A stretch of DNA of 64,000 nucleotides. It comes from Mycolicibacterium sp. P1-5. Its GTDB lineage: Bacteria > Actinomycetota > Actinomycetes > Mycobacteriales > Mycobacteriaceae. The position numbers were made by a program, and so were the translations under genes. Below the pieces are notes generated by a model that had not been told where the DNA came from, did not search any database, and saw only the letters and a program-made list of their open reading frames with translations. Of this stretch, positions 20,601 through 26,000 are shown piece after piece; position 1 is the first letter of the stretch; each line of letters begins with the position of its first letter. Location: positions 46,707 to 110,706 of the forward strand of contig NZ_NPKT01000022.1 in assembly GCF_008329565.1 (NCBI RefSeq), in the 5' to 3' direction.

Positions 20601-21398
20601 CTGATGTCGATGACCGGCCGGCGTGACATCGCCTTCGGCGTCGTGATTGCGGGGCGGCCCGCCGAATTGCCCGGCGCGGATTCGATGGTGGGTCTGCTGA
20701 TCAACACAGTGCCGCTGCGCGTGACGGTCTCACCGGAGAACTCCACCATCGATCTGCTCAACCAGTTGCAGAACGCCCGTGGCCGAACCTTCGAGTACGA
20801 GTATCTTGGGCTCAACGAGATTCACCGAGCCGCCGGTCAGCCGGAGTTGTTCGACACGGTCTTCGTGTACGAGAACTATCCCACCGACACGTCCTTGCTG
20901 TCGGGTGCCGACGGGCTGGCCGTCACCGACGTGGAAAGTCGCGATTTCTACCACTACCCGCTCACGGTCCAGGCCGTGCCCGGCAAGCAACTGGACCTGC
21001 GCATCCAATATCGCACTGATGTGTTCGGCGACAACGACATCCAGCGACTGACCGGACAGCTCGACGAGGTGCTGGCAGCGATGACCGCCGATCCCGGCCG
21101 GCGGCTTCGACCGTTCGGAGAATGGGTCGGCGGACCGTCGCCCGCGACGGCGTCCCGCAACAACGACCACCGGCCGCCCAGCACCGCCATCGAGCACACT
21201 TTGTGCGGCATCTACGCAGAGGTGCTGGGCACCGATCAAGTGGGGGTGGACGACTCGTTCTTCGACTTGGGTGGTGACTCACTTTCGGCGATGAGGGCAG
21301 TCGCCGCGATCAACACCGCCCTCGGTGTTCAGCTGGCGCTGCCCATCTTGTTCGATACGCCGACGATTCGGGACTTGAGCCGACGGTTGGCGAATTAA
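2676..21398 (+). CDS. Giant NRPS, five full modules plus terminal C-T
   Basis: 6240-residue assembly-line synthetase. Order by residue: C1 1-430, A1 443-925, T1 (Ser972); C2 1038-1470, A2 from 1486, T2 (Ser2023); C3 2091-2525, A3 from 2540, T3 (Ser3079); C4 3130-3560, A4 from 3608, T4 (Ser4131); C5 4183-4640, A5 from 4660, T5 (Ser5204), E 5255-5705; C6 5727-6160, T6 (Ser6202). Condensation domains keep HHxxxDG. Pocket codes read by eye: A1 DVQSIGAVDK (possibly a basic residue, low confidence), A2 and A5 DFWSVGMVHK (Thr), A3 DVCSIALVHK and A4 DFWTLGAVYK (unassigned). There is no thioesterase or reductase, and the last C-T has no A domain. No mbtH gene is visible. The ATG lacks a good Shine-Dalgarno, so translation is probably coupled to the upstream gene. 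Confidence 0.95.
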   Translation: MRIADALPLTPLQQGLFFHASASSGDDDVYAVQLYVSLTGPLNADRLQAAVQAVVVRHPNLVARFSQKFDEPVQVIPADPEVPWQYAELDTEEEISALCAEERIAVCELADEPAFRAALIRTGSDQYRFVLTNHHIVLDGWSLPILLGEVFAGYYGQRLPPAPPYRRYVNWLAGRDRDAARAAWGEVLAGFDNPTLLGPAVHAPGAREVASFVMSGDTTRALGELARSCRTTVSTVLQAAYAQVLMSLTGQRDVVFGTTVSSRPDEVLGADSMVGLLINTVPVRVQVGAETTTADLLHRLQRDHAATLDHQHLALSDIHRVTGQDHLFDTFFVYENYPIDAAKLSGNDGLAVTEFAHHETNHYPLSIQAIPGDELTLRIEYGTDVFDPVGVDSLSRRLQRVLAAMVADPGRRLSTLDLLDRGEHARLDEWSNRAVLTQPASASLTIPELFAAQVARVPEALALSFDGRRWTYRELDEATDRFAQFLADRGIGPGHRAAVLLPRSADAIVSILAILKTGAAYVPIDPAAPSARMQLVFADAEPIVVITNSDLAGRLASQSLEIIDVQRAWELPAPGRRGTVLPGPAADDIAYLIYTSGTTGVPKGVAIAHRNVAQLMDSLQAPPLPRAGVWSQCRSYGFDVSIQEIFGALLSGGRLVVVPESIARAPEDLEALLISEGVTVFSTTPSEVGMLSPNALDSVSLIIGAEPCPTEVMDKWAPGRVMINAYGPTETTVDVAVSAPLTAGSGSVPIGPPIAGAALFVLDAWLRPVPPGSIGELYVAGRGVGVGYLGRAGLTGSRFVACPFGGAGTRMYRTGDLVWWGADGELRYVGRADEQVKIRGYRIELGEVRASLAGLDGVEQAVVIAREDSPGERRLVGYIVGPAEPVALRAALAERLPEYMVPAAIMVIDALPLTINGKLDRKALPAPDFQDASRYRAPTTAVEEVLAGIYGQVLGLHRVGVDGSFFNLGGDSLSAMRLIAAVNARMNTRLSVRALFEAPTVAQLAARISGEAAPSKKPAATLPAPVPVVTTPSSAGSMRIADVLPLTPLQQGLFFHASAASGGDHVYAVQLYVGLSGPLDAERLQAAVQAVVARHPNLAARFSQKFAEPVQVIPADPVVPWQHFELDGSGRDVEEQVAQICAAERAAVCELANEPVFRAVLIRTAADRYQFVLTNHHIVLDGWSLPILLGEVFASYYGQRLAPAPPYRRFVSWLAGRDLDAARAAWRAVMIGFDTPALVGTAGREPGVRDIASFHLSEKTTRALGELARSCHTTVSTVLQAAYGRVLMMLTGQRDIAFGTTVSGRPDEILGAEAMVGLLINTVPVRARITAATTTADLLDKLQSDYAHTLDHQHLALTEIHRVTGRDQLFDTFFVYENYPIDAARLSGGDGLSVTAFSHHETNHYPLAVQAIPGDELTLRVEYDTAVFDTAGIDALIDRLKHVVAAMIDDPTRSLSSIDVLDGVEHDRLAVWGNRDGLTEQLSTPLSIPTLFAAQVGRVPDAVALSYGEQAWTYRRLDETSNRLANLLATRGAAPGRRVALLLPRSAEAIVAILAVLKTGATYVAIDPAVPAARMQFVLDDAAPVAAITNSELRPRLDRRDMLIIDFSDPAVDSQPATALTGPEPDDIAYIIYTSGTTGTPKGVPIPHQNVTRLLGALAADMDLADQVWTQCHSLAFDFSVWEIWGPLLYGGRVVVVPDVVVRSPADFHALLVSERVEILSQTPSAFYALQSADSPEADDLALKAVVFGGEALEPQRLRTWLQNHPGSPRLINMYGITETTVHASFREITSGDTDSAVSPIGRPLANLGFFVLDSWLQPVSAGAVGELYVAGSGLAYGYVGRAGLAAARFVACPFGAPGARMYRTGDLVRWTADGELEYMGRADEQVKIRGYRIELGEIQSALGEVDGVDQAVVIAREDRPGDKRLVAYITGAADPAEVREAVAARLPAYMIPSAVVAIGMLPLTVNGKLDTRALPAPGYQDVDSYRAPGDVVEEHLAGIFAQILGLERVGVDESFFNLGGDSLSAMRLIAAVNSGLNTNLSVRTLFEAPAVGQLAALISGQHGRPKQMTTGDAPTVVTATNVSAGSSGSVRIVDVLPLTPLQQGLFFHASAAAGGDDAYAVQLYVSLSGPLDAERLQSAVQAVVARHPNVAARFSQKFAEPVQVIPADPEVPWQYLQLDAVRGGLEDQIAQVCKAERLAVCQLANEPVLRAALIRTAANQYRFVLTNHHIVLDGWSLPILLGEVFASYYGQRLPPAAPYRRFVSWLAARDLDAARAAWGAVLADFETPTMVGPAGRVKVGVRGIASFAMSEQTTKSLGELARSCQTTVNTVLQGAYARVLMSLTGHSDIAFGTTVSGRPDEVLGADSMVGLLINTVPVRVRIDASATTIDVLGQLQKDHARTLDHQHLALSEIHRVTGQNYLFDTFFVYENYPIDAARLSGNDGLEVTGFAHHETNHYPLAVQAIPGDELTLRVEYDTDVFDAAAIEAFIERLTRVVAAMITDPGRPLSAIELLDDAEQARVEQWSNRGALIKPVPTGSIPALFAAQVARAPEAVALTCGEHSLTYRELDEVTNRLAHLLAGRGIGPGRRVALLMPRSVEAIVSILAVLKTGAAYVPIDPSAPAARMQLMLGDAEPAAAITTAELAGRLAGHSMPIIDVDDPVVASQPGTPLPGPTPDDIAYLIYTSGTTGVPKGVAITHQNVTQLLAAMDTQIDMAQQVWSLWHSLAFDVSVCEMWGALLYGGRLVVVPESVARAPEEFHALLAAEQVTVLSQTPSAFYALQTADALQPEFGRVLALRTVIFAGEALEPQRLQTWHDNHPDSPRLFNLYGTTETTVHASFREIVQADAGTDASPVGGPLADLAFFVLDQWLQPVSAGVVGDLYVAGPQAGLGYWRRPGLSSSRFVACPFGAPGMRMYRTGDLVWWGSDGELRYVGRADEQVKIRGYRIELGEVRSVLAGVAGVEQAVVIAREDCPGEKRLVGYITGTAEPAAARAALAERLPEYMVPAVIMVIDALPLTVNGKLDRRALPAPEFSDADSYRAASTPVEEILVGVYLNVLGVQRVGVDDSFFDLGGDSLSAMRLIAEVNTGMNTRLSVRTLFEAPSVAALALRIAAEDDRLQPLVPMERPPVIPLSFSQNRLWFLDQLQGPSATYNMAVGLRLHGHLNVEALGAALADVVGRHESLRTTFAAPDGVPRQVVVPTEQADFGWDVVDAAGWTPAELDEAVAAVGLHTFDLAAEIPMRARLFRISDVEHVVVAVAHHIAADGLSMGPMVRDLGVAYVCRSAGLDPVWAELPVQYVDYTLWQRAQFGDLEDSNSLINAQLAYWQDALAGMPERLQLPTDRPYPPVADQRGATVSLQWPTELQERITQVAREHNATSFMLVQAALALLLGKLSASSDVAVGFPIGGRRDPALDDLIGFFVNTLVLRVDVGGDPTVADLLAQVRTRSLAAYEHQDVPFEAVVERINPTRSLNHHPLVQVMLAWRSMPGETSEDIAMALGDLQVTQLPLDTHTARVDLAFSLSERLSHGGQPSGIDVLVEFRTDVFDAASIQTLVERLQRVLMAMTADPARRVSSIDVLDSAEHARLNEIGNRRVLTRPARAAVSVPELFAERVSRAPQAVALTSGDVSMSYRELDEAANRFARLLSARGVGAGDCVALLMDRSADAVVVMLAALKVGAAYLAIDPALPETRIEFMLGDAAPVAVVTTEALRLRLDGHDVAVIDIDDSAVDHQSSAALPAPDPDNIAYLIYTSGTTGTPKGVALSHRNLAHLAASAHPALPAEQVWTQCHSYAFDFSVWEIWAALLGGGRLLVVPETVVRSPEDFHALLVSEHVNVLTQTPSAVAALRPQGLESVALLLGGEACPPEVVEQWAPGRVVINAYGPTEVTVYASMTAPLVVGAEVPIGAPPPTVALFVLDERLQPVPEGVVGELYVAGHGVGVGYVGRTDLTASRFVACPFGEPGKRMYRTGDLVRWRADGQLQYLGRADEQVKIRGYRIEPGEIQAVLAGLDGVEQAVVIAREDRPGDPRLVGYFTGTADPVKIRVALAERLPAYMVPAAVMELSELPLTVSGKLDRRALPAPDYTDAENYRAPSTPTEEILAGIFAQILGVDRVGVDDSFFDLGGDSLSAMRLVAAVNNNLGSGLAVRMLFEAPTVAQLAPRISGGESASEPLVSATRPPVVPLSFAQNRLWIVDQLQGPSPIYNLPVALRLHGQLDGEALGAALADVVDRQESLRTRFPAVGGIPQQLVVPTELADFGWTVIDATGWSGVQLADAIEAATRYTFGLSTEIPMQARLFRVSADEHVLVAVVHHIAADGWSIAPLVRDLGVAYAARSTGEGPRWADLAVQYVDYTLWQRSRLGDLADPDSRIAAELAYWEDALAGMPEQLQLPTDRPYPMVADYRGARLEVDWPAELQQAVARVAREHNATPFMVVQTALAVLLSSLSANTDVAVGFPIAGRGDTALEELVGFFVNTLVLRVDLTGNPTFADLLAQVRRRSLSAYEHQDVPFEVLVERLKPTRSMAHHPLVQVVLAWQNFGWQAGDAAGLSLGELQVEPMAVDTETARMDLTFNLAERWDSEGEPAGIGGGVEFRTDVFDAASVQIVVDRLQRVLVKMTAAPQRQMSAVDVLDAADHARLDQVGNRAVLARSATSSESVASMFAAAAARTPDALAVTFEGASMTYRELDEAAERAARVLARRGAGPGQRVALLLPRSAEAILAMVAVVKTGATYVPIDPSVPETRRQFVLGDAKPVAAITTVDLAEQLDGLGISVIDVNDLNDVSVDGTPAPAGPHRDDVAYIIYTSGTTGTPKGVAIPHRNVIQLLETLDADLDLTGLAWSQCHSLAFDFSVWEIWGALLYGGRVVVVPDSVVRSPEDLHALLVAEQVGVLSQTPSAFYALQTADAAHPELGAQLKLEAVVFGGEALEPQRMRSWLENHPPGSPRLINMYGITETTVHASFRELAESDIVGDRNVSPIGVPLGHLGFFVLDTLLRPVAPGVVGELYVAGAGVSDGYIGRPGLSSTRFVACPFGEPGARMYRTGDLMYWGADGELRYMGRSDEQVKIRGYRIELGEIQSALGALEGVDDAVVIAREDRPGDKRLVGYVTGIVDPAGARTALADKLPSYMVPAAVVVIDALPLTVNGKLDTKALPAPDYQDVDSYRAPSDAVEEILAGIYAQVLGLERVGVDESFFELGGDSILSMQVVARARAAGVLCRPRDIFVEQTVAGLARVATLTGVDNDVVDEGVGQLLATPIMQWLNKVQGPVDQFNQTVLIQAPVGVTEDDVLVVLQAILDRHAMLRLRIDDDGVGGWSPNVPESETVNARDCLQTVEVLSHEVVTQARARLNPTAGQMVSALWAVPTGQLLMIAHHLVVDGVSWRILLEDFNLAWAQLRGGQDVVLPAPRTSFARWASVLAEHAYHPEVTDQLAHWREIAAVPAPLPAVQPAVDTYANAGSLSVELDPETTRMLLGEVPAAFHAGINDILLIAFGLALTEFLGTVGAPIVIDAEGHGREEEVAGDRDAVDLSRTVGWFTTKYPVSLAAGATDWGQVLAGDPSLGPIIKDAKEQLRALPDGLTYGLLRYLNTDVELAGSDPTIGFNYLGRMGAGSGQASGDIWEIREDGWKVTGAAAAVPMPLMHTVELNAGTVETADGPRLRAGWTWALSALDQDQVTRLSGLWFDALAGICAHVNGGGGGLTPSDIAPARLTQPQIDELCASQDVADILPLTPLQRGLLFHANVAHSSGDDVYAVQMTVTLTGRLDPYRLHEAVQSAIQRHPNLVARFCTPGDQPVQVIPTDPVVPWRYVDFSADAPDRDEQIDRLNAAERAAVCDLVGQPAFRATLIRMAPDEHRLVLTNHHILLDGWSLSVLLQEVFAGYYGQRLPAAVPYRRFLDWLDGRDRQAARSAWADALAGFDTPSLVGRRELLGPGPRSVTSLWVSEQTTQALNELASAHHTTVSTVLQAAWAQLLMSMTGRRDIAFGVVIAGRPAELPGADSMVGLLINTVPLRVTVSPENSTIDLLNQLQNARGRTFEYEYLGLNEIHRAAGQPELFDTVFVYENYPTDTSLLSGADGLAVTDVESRDFYHYPLTVQAVPGKQLDLRIQYRTDVFGDNDIQRLTGQLDEVLAAMTADPGRRLRPFGEWVGGPSPATASRNNDHRPPSTAIEHTLCGIYAEVLGTDQVGVDDSFFDLGGDSLSAMRAVAAINTALGVQLALPILFDTPTIRDLSRRLAN
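5781..5802 (+). repeat. Module-junction repeat, internal copy
   Basis: Identical to 2670-2691. It is read in frame as the linker between T1 and C2, and the ATG that starts the second NRPS gene is here an internal Met (residue 1038). A diverged third copy lies at 8940-8961 before C3. Modules 1-3 look like duplications with swapped adenylation domains. Confidence 0.8.
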
Positions 21399-22333
21399 CT
21401 CTGCGCTGCGGTGTACCAGCGGGTGACGTCGTAGCCGGCGTCGTAGCGAGCAAGCCATTCCGCGGCGAGAGCGGGTAGCTTTTGCCTGGCGGGGTTGTGA
21501 CCGGGAAGCTGGCTTCGCATGACGCCCAACACAACGGCTAGCTGTTCGCGTATCGGGACGTGCGAATACAGTCGGTACGTAGGTCCGTGTTCGGACATCG
21601 CAAACCGCGGGTACCGTTCCAGGAATGGAAACCGTTTTGTGAGTGCGGCTTTCCACAACTGACTGCCGAATATCGAAGTGGCGTCGACTTTTCGCTCGTC
21701 GAGCGTGATGTGTTCATTGAAGCTGCTGGCGGCTTTCACCATTACCGCTTCGCCATGCTGGAAGACCGACGGCGTCACCCGGATGCGGTACCACGGGTCG
21801 GCGACGACGGCGTCATAGATGATCAGTGCCGAGCTACGGTGCTCGATTTCTTCGACGAAGTGCCAGAGGAACAAAGAGGCGACCCGATCATCGCCCGGGG
21901 CGAACAATGTGTCGGCGTTGTTGAGCATCATGGTGAACGTCGGAGTAAACGTCGCCTCCAGATCGGCGATGTACGCCAAGCGATATTTGACCGAAGTGGT
22001 GGCGGTCAACTCGTCGTAGACCGCCATCACATCATCGAGGGTCTCCTGCAGCGCCGGGTATGCCTTTATCAGCCCCTTCGCATGTTGGCGATGCGCCATG
22101 CTGTGCTGACCCTCTTGGCGGACAAACGCCAAGGCCTCTTCGGCGACGACCTGGTCGGTGATGTGCGGCAGCGCTTCTTGAACCGTCGCGGTGATCATTT
22201 TCTCGATGGCGAGAAACAGGAACGACAGCAAGTTGGTGGCGCAGGAGAACGCCGGGTCGGCGGAATTCCAGTTGAACGGAACGGGGTAGTCGGCAAACCC
22301 GAAACGCAACTTCCGGACGTGTAGATCGGTCAT
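21395..22333 (-). CDS. Predicted metal-dependent hydrolase (PF10118-like)
   Basis: 312-residue protein that I assign to the COG3687/PF10118 family. It is alpha-helical, with Glu/His clusters typical of a carboxylate-bridged metal site: EEALAFVRQEGQH at about residues 65-77 and the EEIEH helix at about 162-166. Function within the family is poorly defined, and I infer a di-metal site from these motifs. It is the last gene of a minus-strand operon after the PKS and the methyltransferase-like gene; the gap from the latter's stop is 4 bases (TGATGAAATG). The stop codon shares two bases with the convergent NRPS stop. A tailoring role on the PKS or peptide product is possible but unproven. Confidence 0.75.
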   Translation of the reverse strand: MTDLHVRKLRFGFADYPVPFNWNSADPAFSCATNLLSFLFLAIEKMITATVQEALPHITDQVVAEEALAFVRQEGQHSMAHRQHAKGLIKAYPALQETLDDVMAVYDELTATTSVKYRLAYIADLEATFTPTFTMMLNNADTLFAPGDDRVASLFLWHFVEEIEHRSSALIIYDAVVADPWYRIRVTPSVFQHGEAVMVKAASSFNEHITLDERKVDATSIFGSQLWKAALTKRFPFLERYPRFAMSEHGPTYRLYSHVPIREQLAVVLGVMRSQLPGHNPARQKLPALAAEWLARYDAGYDVTRWYTAAQS

Positions 22334-22337
22334 TTCA

Positions 22338-23012
22338 TCACCACATGTATGGAATCAGGCGGGACCGGACCTTTTGCGTGTACTCGTGATAACCGTCCAA
22401 CTCGTCACCGAGCAACTTCTCCTCATCGTGAATTCGGGCGGCCAGCACAACAATTCCGGGCATGACGAAGGCGAGCGCCCAGAACGAGCCGACGGCAATG
22501 GGCAGGCCGACGAGGATCAGGACGTTGCCGGTGTACATCGGATGACGTACCAGCCCATAGAGGCCGGTGCTGACGACCTGCTGGCCTGCCTCCACCTGGA
22601 CAGTCGTGGACGCGTAGGTGTTCTGAACGGCGACCAGCACCGTCACGACAAGGCCTGCGCCGGCCAGCGCGCTACCGATCACGCACAGCGCAGCCGGTAC
22701 CGCAGACCAGCAGAAGCGATGGTCCAGGCCGCCGACCACGCAGATCGCCACCAGTGAGCCGTAGAGGCCGACCATCACGATCTTCTGCACGGTTCGACCC
22801 TCAGCAACCGGTCCGCTTCGCATGCGTCGTTCTAACACAACAGGTTTCGTCACCTGCAGATAGATGCTGGGAAGCCAGGCGGTAACCACGAAGACGGCCA
22901 AGAACACCCACGCTTGCCAGTAGTCGAAGGTACCAGCCGACACGAACAGCAACAGTCCGATCGCGACGAGCTGGCCGAGGCCCAACGCAGCCACTCTGAG
23001 AATGGCGTTCAC
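22338..23012 (-). CDS. Isoprenylcysteine methyltransferase-like membrane protein
   Basis: 224-residue integral membrane protein with several hydrophobic helices and the C-terminal ICMT/PEMT-type signature: GLYGLVRHPMYTG, then an E-E-K-L-L stretch and a Y-x-x-Y motif near the end. The family transfers methyl groups from S-adenosylmethionine to carboxyl or lipid head groups; the substrate here is unknown. I chose GTG at 23012 because GGGAGG lies five to nine bases upstream; the longer frame from 23090 would overlap the PKS. It sits 35 bases after the PKS stop and directly before the metal hydrolase, so the three are probably co-transcribed. Methylation of a lipid carboxylate or polyketide product is an inference from position only. 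Confidence 0.8.
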   Translation of the reverse strand: MNAILRVAALGLGQLVAIGLLLFVSAGTFDYWQAWVFLAVFVVTAWLPSIYLQVTKPVVLERRMRSGPVAEGRTVQKIVMVGLYGSLVAICVVGGLDHRFCWSAVPAALCVIGSALAGAGLVVTVLVAVQNTYASTTVQVEAGQQVVSTGLYGLVRHPMYTGNVLILVGLPIAVGSFWALAFVMPGIVVLAARIHDEEKLLGDELDGYHEYTQKVRSRLIPYMW

Positions 23013-23047
23013 TATCCTCCCAAGGTTCTGTCCGGTACCGCGGGCCG

Positions 23048-26000
23048 CTACGCCGACGCTTCGGTACTCGACGGGGCCAGCCTTTCGCACAACAGCTCTG
23101 CCAGACCGCGAATGGTGCCGACGGCAAGATCACTCGGTGTCAAGCGCACGCCCGTTTCGGCCTCGATGCGGGTGCGCAACTCCAGAGCGCCCAGCGAATC
23201 GACGCCATACTCGGAAAGCGGCCGGTCGGGATCGATGCTGCGACGCAGTATCAGGCTCACCTGCTCGGAGATCAGATGGCGCAGCCGAGTGGGCCATTCC
23301 TGCCGCGGAAGCTCGCTGAGCTCAGCATGCAATCTGCTTGTGCTCGTTGGACCCTGACCGGTCAACTTGAATGCCTCCGCGAACGGACTGCGTTGGGCGA
23401 AGGCGGTCAACCATGTGTTGTCGACGGTCGGCGCGTACCCGGTGTAAGCCCGGTCGTGGCGCAGCAGCACGTCGAGTGCGTACGCCCCCTCGTCGGGGGT
23501 AATGGCTCCGGCGGTCTCGGCCAGCTTCGTGGCGCGCCCGATCCGACTCCACGCACCCCAGGCGATCGCCGTGCCGGGTAGCCCCTGGGACCGCCGCCAC
23601 CGGGTGAACGCGTCGAGCCAGCTGTTGGCGGCGGCGTAGGCCCCCTGCCCGGGCGAGCCCACCAGCGCGGCGGCCGAGGAGAACGAACAGAACCAGTCCA
23701 GCGGCTCGCCGGCGGTGGCGGTGTGCAGGTTCCAAGCACCGTAAGCCTTTGGCGCCCAACTTCGCTCGATGATGTCGTCGGTGATGTTGGCCAAAGTCGC
23801 ATCGTCGATCACGGCGGCCGCATGCAGCACACCGCGTACCGGAAGGCCGGTGGCGGCTGCGGCCTCCACCATCCGCTGTGCGGTGCCGGGGTCGGCGATG
23901 TCGCCGCAGTGGACCACGACATCGGCACCCATCGCCCGGATGAGCTCGATGGTCTCGAGAGCTTTCAGTGTTGGCTGAGAGCGGGAGGTCAGCACGATGC
24001 GGCCGCAGCCGGCTATCGCCATCTTCTCGGCCAGGAACAGGCCAAGGCCACCCAGGCCCCCGGTGACCAGATAGGCACCGTCGGCGCGGAACGGCGTCGC
24101 CTGCTCCGGCGGGACGACGGCTTTACTGGCGCCGCTCTGGGGTATGTCGAGCAGTAGCTTGCCCGTATGCTGCGCCGCGGCCATTAGCCGGATCGCGGTG
24201 GCGGCTTCGGCCAGCGGGTACTCAGTGTACTGCACGGATGGCAAATGGCCCTCTGCGACAAGCTGATTCACAGTGCGCAGCAACTCACCCACCCGGTGGG
24301 GGTGGCTCAGCGACATGAGCGCGAGGTCGACGTAGTAGAACGCGAGGTTCCGCCGGAAGGGAAAAAGGCCCAGCCGGGTGTTGCCGTAGACATCGCGCTT
24401 GCCGATCTCGACGAATCGTCCGCCGACGGCCAACAATTCCAAGCCGGCCCGCTGCGCCGCGCCGGTCAGCGAGTTCAGCACGATGTCCACGCCGTAGCCA
24501 TCGGTGTCGCGACGAATCTGCGCGGCGAAATCGATGCTGCGGGAATCGTAGACATTCTTGATTCCCATGTCGCGCAACATCTGCCTGCGCTCGTCGCTGC
24601 CCGCGGTGGCGAAGATCTCGGCTCCGGCGGCCCGGGCGACACCGATGGCGGCCTGGCCGACACCTCCCGTCGCGGAGTGGATCAACACCCGGTCCCCGGC
24701 GCTGATGCGGGCCTGGTCGTGCAGGCCGTACCAGGCGGTGGCGGTCGCGGTGGCCGCCGCGACCGCCTGGTGTTCGCTCAACTCGGCTGGCAGCGTCGCG
24801 GCCAGCCGGGCATCACAGGTGACGAACGTCCCCCAACAGCCGTTCGCGGAGAACCCACCGACCTGGTCGCCGACCCGATGGTCGACAACGTCGGGACCCA
24901 CCGCGGTGACCACCCCGGCGAAATCCATCCCCAGTTCCGGCAACTCACCCTCAATCGCGGGGAACAGGCCCATCGCGACCAAAACGTCGGCGAAGTTGAT
25001 ACTGGACACACTGACGGCGACCTCGATCTGCCCCGGTCCGGGCGCTGCCCGCTCATAGGCAACCAGTTCCAGGGTCTGCAGGTCTCCGGGCGTGCGGATC
25101 TGCAGACGAACGCCGTCGAACTCGTTGTCGGCCAACGTGATCTGCCGATCGCCCGGACCCAGCGGGCTCGGTACCATTCGCGCCGTGTACCACTGGCCGC
25201 TACGCCAGGCGGTCTCGTCTTCATCAGACCCGCTGAACAGGTGACGCGCGAGTTGTTCGGCGTCGACGGCGTCGTCGACGTCGATGTGAGTGGTGCGCAA
25301 ATGCGGGTGTTCGGCCCCGATCACCCGCGCCAAGCCCCGAAGGCCGCCCTGCTCGAGATTGGGTACATCGTCACCCAGCACGGTCTGCGCAGCGTGGGTC
25401 ACCACGAAGAGATGCGGCAATTGGGCTGGAATATGCAGCAATTCCTGCGTGACACGAACCAGGTGCTCGACGTATCCGCGGCCCGACGGCGCAACCTCGG
25501 TGTCCCCATCGCTGGGCCCGGTGAGGATCACCATTCCGGTGACCTGCCCGGACCGCAGATTGTCGGCCAGTTGTCCGGCATGGGCGGCGTGATCGGCGGA
25601 GCGCGGCCAGCACATCGTCGTGCATTGCGCGCCCTGACTTTTCAGGGTATCGGCCAACGATGCCGTGAGCACAGTCGGAGTGGCGGTGGTGCTGACGAGC
25701 AGCCAGTTCCCGGCGTCCACATGGGGCGGCTCGGGCAACTGTCGCTGCTGCCATTCGACGGTCAGCAATCGGTCGTTGAGCACCCGCTCCTGTTGGGCCG
25801 CCTCGGATTCACCGGTACCACAACGTAATCCGTGGACACGAAGAAGTACGGTACCGACCTCGTCGAGCACGTCGAGGTCGGCCTCGATCTCGGACGAGTC
25901 GACGCGGGTGATACGCGCATGGCAGTAGTGGGCATTGCGAGCCGAGGAGTACAGCCGCAGTTGCCGGACACCGAGGGCCAGCCCGAGCACACCGTCGCCG

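Noticed and set aside
2676..21398. Regular DNA repeats that might suggest a CRISPR array
   Set aside because: The repeats are about 3 kb apart and follow NRPS module structure; no short repeat-spacer pattern exists anywhere in the window.
24245..25828. 527-codon plus-strand open frame across the PKS
   Set aside because: Antisense shadow of the DH-ER region; the sequence is low-complexity and matches no family.
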